A stretch of DNA of 42,572 bases. Source: Candidatus Binatus sp. (GTDB lineage: Bacteria > Desulfobacterota > Binatia > Binatales > Binataceae). Made by a program: the position numbers and the translations under genes. Shown here piece by piece: positions 1 to 8,945 of this stretch. The first letter of the stretch is position 1; each line of letters starts with the position of its first letter. The stretch spans positions 1-42,572 of the forward strand of contig NZ_DATCTO010000100.1 of the NCBI RefSeq assembly GCF_036567905.1, written 5' to 3'. Under the pieces are notes generated by a model. It ran no database searches. It worked only from the letters and a program-made list of their open reading frames with translations, and was not told the origin of the DNA.

Positions 1-38
1 TTAATATTGGGTGCAGGGGTCACCCCTGCTCACCCCTG
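1..38 (+). repeat. Partial intergenic palindromic repeat, copy 1
   Basis: The window opens with TTAATATTGGG followed by the near-palindrome GCAGGGGTCACCCCTGC (13-29), and then a second half-copy CACCCCTG (31-38). The same core recurs at 11805, 33321, 34974 and 35070. This copy lies upstream of the TetR gene and may be cut by the window edge. Confidence 0.8.
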
Positions 39-92
39 TTTGACACCGTGACTATCCCCTACTAGCTTGGAGGCTCCGCACGGAGCAGCGCA

Positions 93-704
93 ATGGAACG
101 CCACGCCCGACGCGCGCAAGTGCTGCGCCACGCCAAGCGCATCTTTGCCCGCAAGGGATATCACAGGACCAATGTCGCGGACATCATTGCCCGCGCCCGC
201 ATCGCGCGCGGCACCTTCTATCTCTATTTCGAGAACAAGAAGGACCTCTTCGAGGAATTGCTCGAGCAGGTCGTCGGCGAGCTGACCCAGCGGATTCAGC
301 GCATCCGCCCGGGACCGGGTGAGCCGGACCCCGTCGATCAATTGCGCGATAACCTGACCCGCGTACTGCGCTACGTGCTGGCCGAGCGCGAACTCACCGA
401 CATCCTGCTCAACCATTCCACCGGCTTCGACCGCGAACTCGACGAGAAAATTCAGGATTTCTACGACCGGATCGCGGCGCTGATCAAGCGCTCGCTCGAT
501 CTCGGAATCGAGATGAACCTGGTGCGCAACTCCGATACGCGCGCGGTCTCGTACGCAATCCTGGGCGGAATCAAGGAAGTGGTTGGGATGCTCTCGCGCA
601 GCGACGCCACCGACATTGCGGCGCTGGTCGAGGAAATACTCGGCTTCGGCCTAAAGGGGGTCGCGCGTCCCGAGTTATTTGAAGTTCGCCCCAGCGCGAG
701 GTGA
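93..704 (+). CDS. TetR/AcrR family transcriptional regulator
   Basis: A 203-residue DNA-binding repressor of the TetR family, probably acting as a dimer that releases DNA on binding a small ligand. The N-terminal helix-turn-helix is clear at about residues 10-56, with the typical TetR signature GTFYLYFENKKDLFEELLEQ closing the DNA-binding domain. The rest is the variable all-helical ligand domain, so the ligand cannot be read. The ATG at 93 is supported by GGAG at 82-85, seven bases upstream. It stands first in front of the lipid operon on the same strand and is the obvious candidate to control it. Its stop codon sits in the loop of a terminator-like hairpin (693-716), so it seems to be its own transcription unit. 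The family call is firm; the target is inferred. Confidence 0.93.
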   Translation: MERHARRAQVLRHAKRIFARKGYHRTNVADIIARARIARGTFYLYFENKKDLFEELLEQVVGELTQRIQRIRPGPGEPDPVDQLRDNLTRVLRYVLAERELTDILLNHSTGFDRELDEKIQDFYDRIAALIKRSLDLGIEMNLVRNSDTRAVSYAILGGIKEVVGMLSRSDATDIAALVEEILGFGLKGVARPELFEVRPSAR

Positions 705-716
705 GCGCTTTTTTTT
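693..716 (+). terminator. Intrinsic terminator-like hairpin at the tetR 3' end
   Basis: AGCGC (693-697) pairs with GCGCT (705-709) around a seven-base loop that holds the TetR stop codon, and is followed directly by eight T residues. The stem is only five base pairs, so termination may be partial. Confidence 0.55.
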
Positions 717-729
717 GGGCCCTGACTAG

Positions 730-743
730 ACTGACATGTCAGT
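730..743. promoter_or_regulatory. Perfect 14-bp palindrome over the HAD start codon (candidate TetR operator)
   Basis: ACTGACATGTCAGT is fully self-complementary and its centre contains the ATG at 736-738. No ribosome binding site is visible upstream of that ATG. An in-frame stop (TAG, 727-729) excludes an earlier start. A repressor bound here would block the 5' end of the lipid operon. The operator role is inferred. Confidence 0.45.
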
Positions 744-1548
744 TTATCGCCATAGAAAATCGTCCAACGGCCACGCCCACAAGCCCTCAGGCGGCCGCGC
801 GGCATTCTACGATCTCGACGGCACCATCGTCGATCTGAACCTGGTGCACGGCGCGATCTTCACCCTTGCCAACCTCGGCGAATGGAGCGGGCGTGTCGCG
901 TACCTGCTCGGTTTTGCCGCGCGAATCCCCCGCTTGTACCTCGCTGAACGGCGCGACCGCCGGCTCCTGAACACGGTCCTGTTCGAGGCCTTCAAAGGCG
1001 TCTCGCGCGACCGCCTGCTCTCGCTCGGCGAGGAATATTGCGAGCGCATCCTGATCGGACACCTTTTTCCGCGCGCCGTGGAATTGATCGAGGCCAATCG
1101 CGCGGCCGGCCTCGAGCCCGTGCTCGTGACCGGTTCTCCGGACTTCATCGTCGCGCCGCTCGCGCGTCATCTTGGCATCGCCGACTTCGCCGCCAACCGA
1201 TTTGTCTTCAGCCGCGGCCGCGCCACCGGCCGTCTGGCGCAACCCGTGATGGCGGGAGACGAAAAAGCGGCGTGGTGCGCGGACTACGCCGCCGGCCGCA
1301 ATATCGATCTGGCGGATTGCTGGGGTTACGCCGACTCGCATTACGACACCGCGTTTCTGGCCGCGCTCGGACATCCCGTGGCCGTTAATCCCGACCGCAG
1401 ATTGCGCGCAGCCGCACTCAGCCGCCAATGGCCGGTGATCCATTTCGAGAAGGCCGCGTCTTCAGAGCGGCCTGACGGTTTCGAGAGCGCCCTGGACCTC
1501 AAACACGAAATCGAACGATCGACGCGAGGCTCCGATGGCGCGGCCTGA
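736..1548 (+). CDS. HAD-IB family phosphatase (SerB-like)
   Basis: A 270-residue phosphohydrolase of HAD subfamily IB, a group that includes phosphoserine phosphatase and many lipid-cluster phosphatases. Motif I is FYDLDGT, with D26 as likely nucleophile and D28 as acid/base. Motif II is LVTGS around residues 130-134. A lysine follows in GDEKAAW, and the acidic motif is GYADSHYD. There are no membrane segments, so it is probably cytoplasmic. The start ATG lies inside a palindrome and lacks a Shine-Dalgarno sequence, so a leaderless transcript is possible. Its 3' end overlaps the next gene by 14 bases, indicating co-translation. In this setting it probably dephosphorylates a lipid precursor, such as an acyl- or alkyl-glycerol phosphate. 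The family is clear; the substrate is an inference. Confidence 0.88.
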   Translation: MSVYRHRKSSNGHAHKPSGGRAAFYDLDGTIVDLNLVHGAIFTLANLGEWSGRVAYLLGFAARIPRLYLAERRDRRLLNTVLFEAFKGVSRDRLLSLGEEYCERILIGHLFPRAVELIEANRAAGLEPVLVTGSPDFIVAPLARHLGIADFAANRFVFSRGRATGRLAQPVMAGDEKAAWCADYAAGRNIDLADCWGYADSHYDTAFLAALGHPVAVNPDRRLRAAALSRQWPVIHFEKAASSERPDGFESALDLKHEIERSTRGSDGAA

Positions 1549-3175
1549 AGGAAAACTCAAAGAAGTCAAAACCGCCGAGCTGCGCCATGAAGTCGGCGCG
1601 CGCAGCGAGCTGGTCGTCAAGGTGAATCGGCGCTCGGAGCGCCGCGTCATCCCTTATGGCGAGGAATTCCTGTTCGAGAAACTGCCGGTCGGCACCCGCG
1701 TGATCTATCCGCCGCCGCCGCTGGACCCGTTGGCCGACGCCGACCAGGCGATTCGCTACGCGATCCTGCATCCCGAGAACCAGGACCCGCTATTCGCGCA
1801 ACTGAGTCCGAATATGCGCGTGACGATCGCGATTGACGACATCAGTCTCCCGCTGCCGCAGATGCGCCGGCCCGACATCCGCGAGCGCCTGCTCAACCAG
1901 GTGCTGCAGACGCTTGCCGATTACGGGGTTGACGATGTGCACCTGGTGATCGCGACCTCGTTGCATCGGCGCATGACGGAAGCGGAAATCCGCCGCGTCG
2001 TTGGCGAGCGCGCGTTCAAGCAGTATTGGCCGGACCGGCTGTACAACTTCGACGCGGAAAATCGCGCCGAGCTGGCGATGCTCGGCAAGACCGACCACGG
2101 CGAGGAAGTATGGCTGTCGCGCCGCGCGGCGGAGTCCGACCTGCTCCTGTATTTGAATATCAACCTGGTGCCGATGGACGGCGGGCACAAGTCGGTCGCG
2201 GTGGGACTCGCGCCCTACCAGAGTCTGCGCCATCACCACAACGTCGCGACGCTGCGCGATTCGCACTCGTACATGGACCCGGCGCGCTCGGCGTTGCATC
2301 GCTCGTCGGACCGGATGGGCCGGCTGATTCACAAGTCGCTCAACATTTTTCAGATCGAGACCGCGGTGAATACCCGGATGTACGGCGGGATGCTCGACTT
2401 CCTGCACAAGAACGAAGACCGCTTCACCGACTGGGATCGCACGCGGCTCAAGGGCTTTCAATGGACGATGCGCAACCTGTCCAGCGAGATGCGGCGCAAC
2501 CTGCTGCACAACTACGCGGCGCCCTACGGAATGATCGGCGTGTGGGCCGGAGATACCGAGGCGGTGCATCAAAAGGCGCTCGCGCGCGTGTTCCAGCAAT
2601 ACGCGGTGCCGGTGAAGGGCCAGGCCGATATACTAATTGTAGGTGTTCCCTATGTCTGTCCCTACAACGTCAACTCGATCATGAATCCGGTGCTCGTGCA
2701 GTGCACCGGGATGGGCTACCTGTTCAACATGTATCGGAACAAGCCGCTGGTTCGCGAAGGCGGCACGCTGATCATCTGTCATCCGCTGCGCGACGAATTC
2801 CATCCCGAGCATCATCCGAGTTACATCGAGTTTTTCCATCGATGCCTGGCCGAGACGACTGACGCCGCCGAGCTCGAGAAAAAGTTCGAGCTCGAGTTCG
2901 CACACAACCCGACCTACATACATATGTACCGCTACGGCAACGCCTACCACGGCGTGCATCCGTTCTACATGTGGTACTGGGGCGAACCCGCCCGCCAGCA
3001 CCTCGGGCGCGTGATCGCCGCGGGATGCGAACAGCCGGAAGTCGCCGCGCGGCTTGGATGGGAAGCGGCGGACACGCTCGATGAGGCAATCGCGATGGCG
3101 ACCTCCGAGCTGGGACGCTCGGCGTCGATAACCTACCTTCACTTGCCGCCGCTGGTGATCGCGGATGTCGAGTAG
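1535..3175 (+). CDS. LarA-like (lactate racemase N-terminal domain, DUF2088) protein
   Basis: A 546-residue protein related to LarA, the lactate racemase that uses a nickel-pincer nucleotide cofactor. Signs of the family are VTIAIDDIS near residue 93, [10 protein letters not shown] with H144 (matching LarA H108), GGHKS with K219 (matching the cofactor-bearing lysine K184), and H235 sixteen residues later (matching H200). The residue ten before the lysine, a histidine in LarA as I recall it (H174), is isoleucine here, so the active site is altered. The protein is longer than LarA (about 425 residues). It overlaps the HAD gene upstream by 14 bases and the multidomain lipid enzyme downstream by 11. 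No larB, larC or larE is in the window, so cofactor would have to be made elsewhere. It may act on a hydroxylated lipid intermediate; that is speculation. Confidence 0.75.
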   Translation: MARPEGKLKEVKTAELRHEVGARSELVVKVNRRSERRVIPYGEEFLFEKLPVGTRVIYPPPPLDPLADADQAIRYAILHPENQDPLFAQLSPNMRVTIAIDDISLPLPQMRRPDIRERLLNQVLQTLADYGVDDVHLVIATSLHRRMTEAEIRRVVGERAFKQYWPDRLYNFDAENRAELAMLGKTDHGEEVWLSRRAAESDLLLYLNINLVPMDGGHKSVAVGLAPYQSLRHHHNVATLRDSHSYMDPARSALHRSSDRMGRLIHKSLNIFQIETAVNTRMYGGMLDFLHKNEDRFTDWDRTRLKGFQWTMRNLSSEMRRNLLHNYAAPYGMIGVWAGDTEAVHQKALARVFQQYAVPVKGQADILIVGVPYVCPYNVNSIMNPVLVQCTGMGYLFNMYRNKPLVREGGTLIICHPLRDEFHPEHHPSYIEFFHRCLAETTDAAELEKKFELEFAHNPTYIHMYRYGNAYHGVHPFYMWYWGEPARQHLGRVIAAGCEQPEVAARLGWEAADTLDEAIAMATSELGRSASITYLHLPPLVIADVE

Positions 3176-6100
3176 CAACGGCAAACGCAACCCGCCCGCG
3201 GCTCGCGGCGCGTCGTCGATGCCACCGCTCGAGCAGGTGCTGGCAGGCAGGCGCATCCTGCTGACGGGCGCAACCGGATTTCTCGGCAAGGTGTTCCTCG
3301 CCATCCTGCTGCGATGGCATCCCGAGATCGAGCGCGTCTATCTGTTGATTCGCGGCGACCGGCGCAGCAGTGTCGGGCGCCTTCGCCGCGAGATTCTCGA
3401 CTCACCGGTGTTTGCGCCGCTGCGCGAACACCTCGGCGCGAAGTTCGATCGCTATGTCGAGGAAAAGATCGTCGTCGTTCCCGGCGACATCACCAATGAA
3501 GGTCTGCTTGGCGATGAAGCGAAGCCGTTCAAGCCGGGCAGCCTCGACGCGGTCGTCCACAGCGCGGGGCTGGTGAACTTCGAAGCCTCGCTCGAAAGAG
3601 CGATCGAGGTCAACACCACCGGCGTCGCCAACGTGATCGAGTTCTGCCGCAAGCTCGGCGCCGCGATGATGCATGTCTCGACCTGCTACGTCGCCGGGAT
3701 CGCCGACGGCCATCGCTACGAAGACGACATCCCGGATAACTGGTGCCCCCGCGGGCGCAAGTCGTTTCGGCTCGAGCGCGAGATTCGCGACGCGCTCGCG
3801 GCGGTCCAGCGCGTGCAGGCCGAGTCGCGCGATCAACTGCGCCACGCCGAGTTCCGCGGCGACGACGGCGACGCCGACGCTTCGCGCGAGTCCGCACTCG
3901 AGCATCGCCGCAAGCAGTGGCTTGAAGAGCGCCTCAAGGACGCCGGCCGGATGCGCGCGCAGAGTTGGGGATGGCCGAACACGTACAGTTACACCAAGAG
4001 CCTCGGCGAACAGTTGGTGCTCGCCGAGCGCGATACTCTCAACGTCACTGTTGTGCGCCCGGCGGTAATCGAAAGCGCGCTGCGCGATCCATTCCCCGGA
4101 TGGAACCAGGGCGTCAACACCAGCGCGCCGCTGACCTATCTCGCCGGCCGCGGCTACCGCTTTTATCCCGCCAGGGCGGAGTTGGTGCTCGACGTGATCC
4201 CGGTCGATCTCGCGGCGCACGCGATGATTCCGATCCTCGCCGCGCTGCTATCGCGGATGCACAAGCCCATCTACCAGCTTTGCACTTCGGATCGGAATCC
4301 GCTCCCGATGCGCCGGCTGGTCGAGCTGACCGCGCTCAGCAATCGCCGCGAGCATCGCAAGGACGGCGGCTCGATGCGCTGGCTGGGGCCCCATCTGGAA
4401 GCGGTCGTCGTGTCGCAGAATACTTACGACCTCGCCAGCCGGACAGTTCCGCAAATTCTCAAACAAGCGGCGGCGCTCGCGCGCAGTGTGCTGGGCGAGG
4501 AAAATCAGCGCGCGAAAAAGATCGAGAGCGCAATCGATAAATTGAAGGAGAATACCGACCTCGCGCGCGAACTGGTCGAGGTCTATCGTCCCTACATCCA
4601 GGAGCTGGTTTATACTTTTCACGCCGGCAACATTCGCGCGCTTTACGCCGCGCTCAAGCCCGCCGACGCCGAGCGCCATCCGTTTCGTCCCGATCTGATC
4701 GATTGGCGCGACTACTGGATCAACATTCATCTGCCGGGCCTGCGCCGCCATATTTTTCCGCAACTCGATCTCCACGCGCGCGGCAGGCCCAAGTCGCTGC
4801 CGCGTCATCGCAGTCTGGTCGATATGCTCGATCGCGCCGCCGACCGCTGCGGTTCTCAGATCGCGATGATCGCGCGCCGGCCGTCGGGCGAACAGACACA
4901 GACCACCTATCGCGAACTGCGCGACAAGGCCCGTCGCGCCGCATTGCTGCTCGCCACGCGCGGAATCAAGCCGGGCGATCGCGTGCTTCTGGTCGGCGAG
5001 AACTCGCCCGATTGGGTGCTGGGCTATTTCGCGATTCTCACCGCCGGCGCGATTGCGGTGCCGCTCGATCAGCTGATTTCCGCCGAGGAACTCGCCCCCA
5101 TCTGCAAAATCGCCGAGCCCGCGGCTGTGCTGCGCTCGAGCGCGGTTCACCAGCGCCTCGGCTCTGCGCTCAGCGATGCGCATCCGAAACTCATCGAGCT
5201 CGACCTCGCCGAGCTCGCGCGTCCATTCATTCTGCGCGGCGCCGCCAAAATTCCGCCCTCGCCTCCCGAGCGAAAAGCGCTTGCGTCGATCCTGTTCACC
5301 TCCGGCAGCACCGGCGCGCCCAAGGGCGTGATGCTGTCGCATGGCAACTTCGCCGCCGAAGTCGCGATGCTGTCGCGCGTCTTTGTTCTCGGCGCCGACG
5401 ACGTGGTGCTGTCGCTGCTTCCGCTCCATCACGCGTTCGAGTTCACCTGCGGGATGCTGCTGCCGCTCGCCAGCGGCGCGACGATTGTCTATCCGCTCGA
5501 AGTCGATGCGAAAACGCTGTCGCGCACGCTCGCCGACGTTCGCCCGACCGCGCTGATTGGCGTGCCCGCGGTGTGGGAGGCGGTCCATCGGCGCATCGTC
5601 GATGAAGTCGAAGCGCGCGGTCCTTTTTTCCACGCAGCCTTCGACAATCTGCGCGATCTCAATCGCCGGCTCGACGCGAGCTCAGGGCTTAACTTCGGTT
5701 CGATTGTTTTCCGCCAGGTTCATTCCGCCCTCGGCGGCCGGCTGCGGCTCGCCGTCAGCGGCGGTTCCGCCCTGCCCCATCGCGTGGCGAAGTTTTTCAA
5801 CGATATCGGAATCCCGCTGCTCGAAGGTTACGGTTTGACTGAAGCGGCGCCCGTTCTCTCGGTCACGCGGCCCGACGAATCTACGCAAGTCGGCGCGGTC
5901 GGACGGCCGCTGAACGGCGTCGAGATCAAGCTCGCGCCCGCAACCGGTCCGATCGGCGAGATAGTCGCGCATGGACCAAACGTGATGGCGGGTTACTATC
6001 GCAATGAGGCCGCGACCGCCGAAGTTCTGACCGACGGATGGCTTCACACCGGAGACCTCGGGCGCTTCGACGACGACGGCCGCTTGTACATCGTCGGCCG

Positions 6101-7547
6101 CGCCAAGGAAGTTATCATCGATTCCGGCGGCAACAACATCTACATCGACGAATTGGAAGAAATCTACGGCCGTTCGCAGTACGTCAAAGAGATGGCGGTC
6201 GTCGGCTTGAAGGTCGGCCAGGGCGAGCAGGTCGCTGCCCTGGTCGCGCCCGCGTACTCGCGCGGAGAGAGCCGCCGCGCCGTGGAAGATCGCCTGCGCA
6301 GCGACTTCGACAAAGTCGCGCGCGAACTCAGCGCGTACAAACGAATCAGAATCCTCCGCTTCACCGACGCCGAACTGCCGCGCACGCGCACCCGCAAGAT
6401 CAAACGCGCCGACGTAGCCGCGATGTTGCGGCGGATGCTCGACGTTCGCCCAAGCGATGCCGACAACAAAACCGATAGCGCCGACTCCGAGGTCGAGACT
6501 TGGCTCGCCGAGGCGCTCGCGTCAATCACCACCGAGCCTGTCAACATCGCGCCGGCCACGCGGCTGATCGAGGACCTGGGCCTCGACTCGCTCGCACTTG
6601 CCGAAATCGGCGAGCTGATCGGCGAGCGCGCGAGCCGCGAGATTGCGCCAGAGGAAATTGCCGACCTGCGCACCGTCGCGGACCTGCAACTTCTCGCCAC
6701 CCAACCGGGCAGCAACGGACGCCATCGGATGCCCTCGTACGCAAAGTTCGCCGAACCCTACACGCCGCGCCTGCCGGCGCCGCTGAAATGGCTCGGCCGA
6801 TTCGCGGTGCGCGCAGCCGAGCACGCAATTTTCGACGGATGGCTGAAGCCGAAAGTCCTCGGGCGCGGCAACATCCCGGCCAATCGCAACTTCATCGTCG
6901 TCGCGAATCATTCAAGTCATCTCGATTTCAGCCTGGTCGGTTACGCGCTTGGCGCGATCGGTGACGATATCCGGGTGCTCGCCGCCAGGGATTATTTCTT
7001 CAACACGCCGGCGCGGCGTTTTCTCGCGTCGAATTTCACCTCGTTGATGCCGTTCGATCGCGAACGCGCGCAACTCGAATCGCTCGAAGACGCGCTCGCC
7101 GAGCTTGCACAGGGACGAAGTGTCCTGATGTTTCCCGAGGGCACCCGCTCGGCCGACGGCGAAATCCATGAGTTCAAGAGTGGCGCGGGATTCCTGGCCT
7201 TGCGCAGTCGATGCGACGTGCTGCCGATCCTGATTCGCGGCACCCATGACGTGATGGGCAAAGGCAGCCTCGTCCCGCGGCGCCATCCCGTGGAAGTCCG
7301 CATCGGCCGCGCGATCACCGCCGCCGAGCTGCGCGAACTGGCGAAAAGCTCCGAAGGCGCCGGCGCCTACCGCAAAATCGCCGACCTGATGCGCACGGCG
7401 GTCACCGCGCTATCCGGCTCGCGCTCGAAGTTCACGCTTACCCCCGATGAATCAACCGTGTCCTCAACCGGCGCCGAACCGGTCAAGCGCGCGCATTCCC
7501 GCATCGATCGCTCGCCTGAACTGCCGCGCGGCCACGCCAAGGCATGA
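3165..7547 (+). CDS. ElbD-like multidomain lipid enzyme: reductase, AMP-ligase, ACP, PlsC acyltransferase
   Basis: A 1460-residue fusion of four lipid activities. Residues about 25-440 form a NAD-binding_4 (thioester/fatty acyl-CoA reductase) domain with GATGFLG at 35-41 and catalytic YSYTK at 274-278. Residues about 545-1060 form an AMP-dependent acyl ligase with TSGSTGAPKG at 712-721, YGLTE at 889-893 and TGDLG near 964. Residues about 1100-1180 form an acyl carrier domain with LGLDSL, the phosphopantetheine serine being S1142. Residues about 1210-1430 form a PlsC-type acyltransferase with H1249-x4-D1254 and FPEGTR from 1323. Together it could activate a fatty acid, load it on its own ACP, reduce it to aldehyde or alcohol, and acylate a glycerophosphate. 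This is the layout I recall for ElbD of Myxococcus xanthus, made for ether-lipid synthesis. Mycobacterial carboxylic acid reductases have a different order (A-T-R). Domain calls are firm; the pathway is inferred. Confidence 0.9.
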   Translation: MSSSNGKRNPPAARGASSMPPLEQVLAGRRILLTGATGFLGKVFLAILLRWHPEIERVYLLIRGDRRSSVGRLRREILDSPVFAPLREHLGAKFDRYVEEKIVVVPGDITNEGLLGDEAKPFKPGSLDAVVHSAGLVNFEASLERAIEVNTTGVANVIEFCRKLGAAMMHVSTCYVAGIADGHRYEDDIPDNWCPRGRKSFRLEREIRDALAAVQRVQAESRDQLRHAEFRGDDGDADASRESALEHRRKQWLEERLKDAGRMRAQSWGWPNTYSYTKSLGEQLVLAERDTLNVTVVRPAVIESALRDPFPGWNQGVNTSAPLTYLAGRGYRFYPARAELVLDVIPVDLAAHAMIPILAALLSRMHKPIYQLCTSDRNPLPMRRLVELTALSNRREHRKDGGSMRWLGPHLEAVVVSQNTYDLASRTVPQILKQAAALARSVLGEENQRAKKIESAIDKLKENTDLARELVEVYRPYIQELVYTFHAGNIRALYAALKPADAERHPFRPDLIDWRDYWINIHLPGLRRHIFPQLDLHARGRPKSLPRHRSLVDMLDRAADRCGSQIAMIARRPSGEQTQTTYRELRDKARRAALLLATRGIKPGDRVLLVGENSPDWVLGYFAILTAGAIAVPLDQLISAEELAPICKIAEPAAVLRSSAVHQRLGSALSDAHPKLIELDLAELARPFILRGAAKIPPSPPERKALASILFTSGSTGAPKGVMLSHGNFAAEVAMLSRVFVLGADDVVLSLLPLHHAFEFTCGMLLPLASGATIVYPLEVDAKTLSRTLADVRPTALIGVPAVWEAVHRRIVDEVEARGPFFHAAFDNLRDLNRRLDASSGLNFGSIVFRQVHSALGGRLRLAVSGGSALPHRVAKFFNDIGIPLLEGYGLTEAAPVLSVTRPDESTQVGAVGRPLNGVEIKLAPATGPIGEIVAHGPNVMAGYYRNEAATAEVLTDGWLHTGDLGRFDDDGRLYIVGRAKEVIIDSGGNNIYIDELEEIYGRSQYVKEMAVVGLKVGQGEQVAALVAPAYSRGESRRAVEDRLRSDFDKVARELSAYKRIRILRFTDAELPRTRTRKIKRADVAAMLRRMLDVRPSDADNKTDSADSEVETWLAEALASITTEPVNIAPATRLIEDLGLDSLALAEIGELIGERASREIAPEEIADLRTVADLQLLATQPGSNGRHRMPSYAKFAEPYTPRLPAPLKWLGRFAVRAAEHAIFDGWLKPKVLGRGNIPANRNFIVVANHSSHLDFSLVGYALGAIGDDIRVLAARDYFFNTPARRFLASNFTSLMPFDRERAQLESLEDALAELAQGRSVLMFPEGTRSADGEIHEFKSGAGFLALRSRCDVLPILIRGTHDVMGKGSLVPRRHPVEVRIGRAITAAELRELAKSSEGAGAYRKIADLMRTAVTALSGSRSKFTLTPDESTVSSTGAEPVKRAHSRIDRSPELPRGHAKA

Positions 7548-7627
7548 TGCCCGTCTGCTCCAACCCGGTTGTGCCTCCCGCGTTAAGCTGACGCTGGAAT
7601 ACTTGCCCGCCGGATGGTTACATTTGA

Positions 7628-8167
7628 ATGATGGTTGACTGGTTCAGCATTCGCCACGACCGTGACCCGCGGTCATCTCGCGGCGACCGCCGGCCGTCGG
7701 TCAGCGTAATCTCGGATGAGTTGTTGGTCGGGGAATATCCCAGCCAGGCCGATATCGTCTGGCTGAAGGATACCTACGGGATCACCGCGGTTCACAATCT
7801 CCAGGACGACGACGATCTGCGCATCAACGGGCTGGACGACGGCCGACTGAGCGCGGAGTACACAGCGCATGGAATCGACTATGTGCGCACGCCCATCCAG
7901 GATGGCAGCGCGGACGCGATGGCCGAGCGGCTCGAAGCTGCGCTCCACGATCTTCGCGATCTGGTCGGTTCCGGTTCCCGCGTTTATCTTCATTGCAACG
8001 CCGGGTTGAACCGCGCACCCACCCTTGCGATTGCGTTCCTGCGCGCTTATCGGCAAATGTCACTCGAAGAGGCGATGATGCTGGTGAAGAAACATCGCGC
8101 CTGCGGACCCTTCATGACGGTCCTCGAAGAGTACTTCGGCCCGCGCGATTACAAGCCGGATAAATGA
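7628..8167 (+). CDS. Dual-specificity/tyrosine-type phosphatase, possible lipid phosphatase
   Basis: A 179-residue cysteine phosphatase. The P-loop HCNAGLNR at 122-129 is the HC-x5-R signature, with C123 as nucleophile and R129 binding phosphate. D92 in PIQDGS is the likely general acid. There is no signal peptide. It begins 80 bases after the multidomain enzyme, and its stop is one base before the CDP-alcohol transferase. Compact DSP enzymes such as PTPMT1 remove phosphate from phosphatidylglycerophosphate, so a lipid phosphate substrate fits the neighbours better than a protein. That is an inference from position. Two ATG codons (7628 and 7631) are equally possible starts. Confidence 0.85.
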   Translation: MMVDWFSIRHDRDPRSSRGDRRPSVSVISDELLVGEYPSQADIVWLKDTYGITAVHNLQDDDDLRINGLDDGRLSAEYTAHGIDYVRTPIQDGSADAMAERLEAALHDLRDLVGSGSRVYLHCNAGLNRAPTLAIAFLRAYRQMSLEEAMMLVKKHRACGPFMTVLEEYFGPRDYKPDK

Positions 8168-8168
8168 A

Positions 8169-8945
8169 TTGACCTCATCAGGCGCAGCCGGAAGTTTGCC
8201 GCGGTCGATCCCGAGGCAGAAATTTCTCACGGCCTGCGCGTGGGGCGTACATCTATATACCGCTCTGGGCGCGGCGCTCGGCCTGCTCGCGATCTATGCC
8301 GCCTCGCAACGCGAGTTGCGCGCGTCGTTCCTCGCGATGGGCGTGGCGACGATTATCGATTCCAGCGACGGTCCGCTGGCCCGCTGGCTGATGGTCAAGA
8401 CTCGCGTGCCGACCTTCGACGGCGCGCTGCTCGACAACATCGTGGACTATCTCACCTACACCGTGGCGCCGGTGTTTCTTATGCTGGAGGCCGGGATCAT
8501 ACCGGGTTCGCGATGGGGCCTGGGGCTGGCGTGCTTCGTCATGCTCGCCAGCGTTTATGGATTTTGCCGGACGCAAGCCAAGACCGAGGACAATTACTTT
8601 CTCGGCTTCCCGAACTATTGGAACCTGGTCGCGTTTTATCTTTTCTGTCTCAGCGCCGGCGTCTTCTTCAACGTTGCCGTACTGCTGCTCCTCGCCGTGA
8701 TGGTGTTCATGCCGCTCAAGTTCATTTATCCGAATCGAACCGTCCCGCTCCGCCCGGTCACGCTCACGCTGGGAATAATCTGGGCGTTTATGACGGTCGC
8801 GGCGGTTCTGATGCTGCCGGCTGTGAATCCCATTCTGTTATGGGCCGGGCTGAGTTTCATCGCCTACTACTTCGTTGCGTCGTTCGCGCTTCAGGCGCGC
8901 GCCGCGCTCAGGTCCAATCGCGGCCGCGTCGATCCGAATGCCTGA
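8169..8945 (+). CDS. CDP-alcohol phosphatidyltransferase, phosphatidylcholine synthase-like
   Basis: A 258-residue integral membrane enzyme with about eight hydrophobic segments. The CDP-alcohol motif is complete: D67, G68, A71, R72, G85, D89 and D93. The segment after it (KTEDNYFLGFPNYWN) strongly resembles bacterial phosphatidylcholine synthase (Pcs), which joins CDP-diacylglycerol and choline at the inner membrane. The start is TTG at 8169, one base after the preceding stop; no closer ATG exists in frame. It overlaps the next gene by eight bases. It could attach choline or another alcohol headgroup to the lipid made by the upstream enzymes. The fold is certain; choline as substrate is likely but unproven. 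Confidence 0.87.
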   Translation: MTSSGAAGSLPRSIPRQKFLTACAWGVHLYTALGAALGLLAIYAASQRELRASFLAMGVATIIDSSDGPLARWLMVKTRVPTFDGALLDNIVDYLTYTVAPVFLMLEAGIIPGSRWGLGLACFVMLASVYGFCRTQAKTEDNYFLGFPNYWNLVAFYLFCLSAGVFFNVAVLLLLAVMVFMPLKFIYPNRTVPLRPVTLTLGIIWAFMTVAAVLMLPAVNPILLWAGLSFIAYYFVASFALQARAALRSNRGRVDPNA

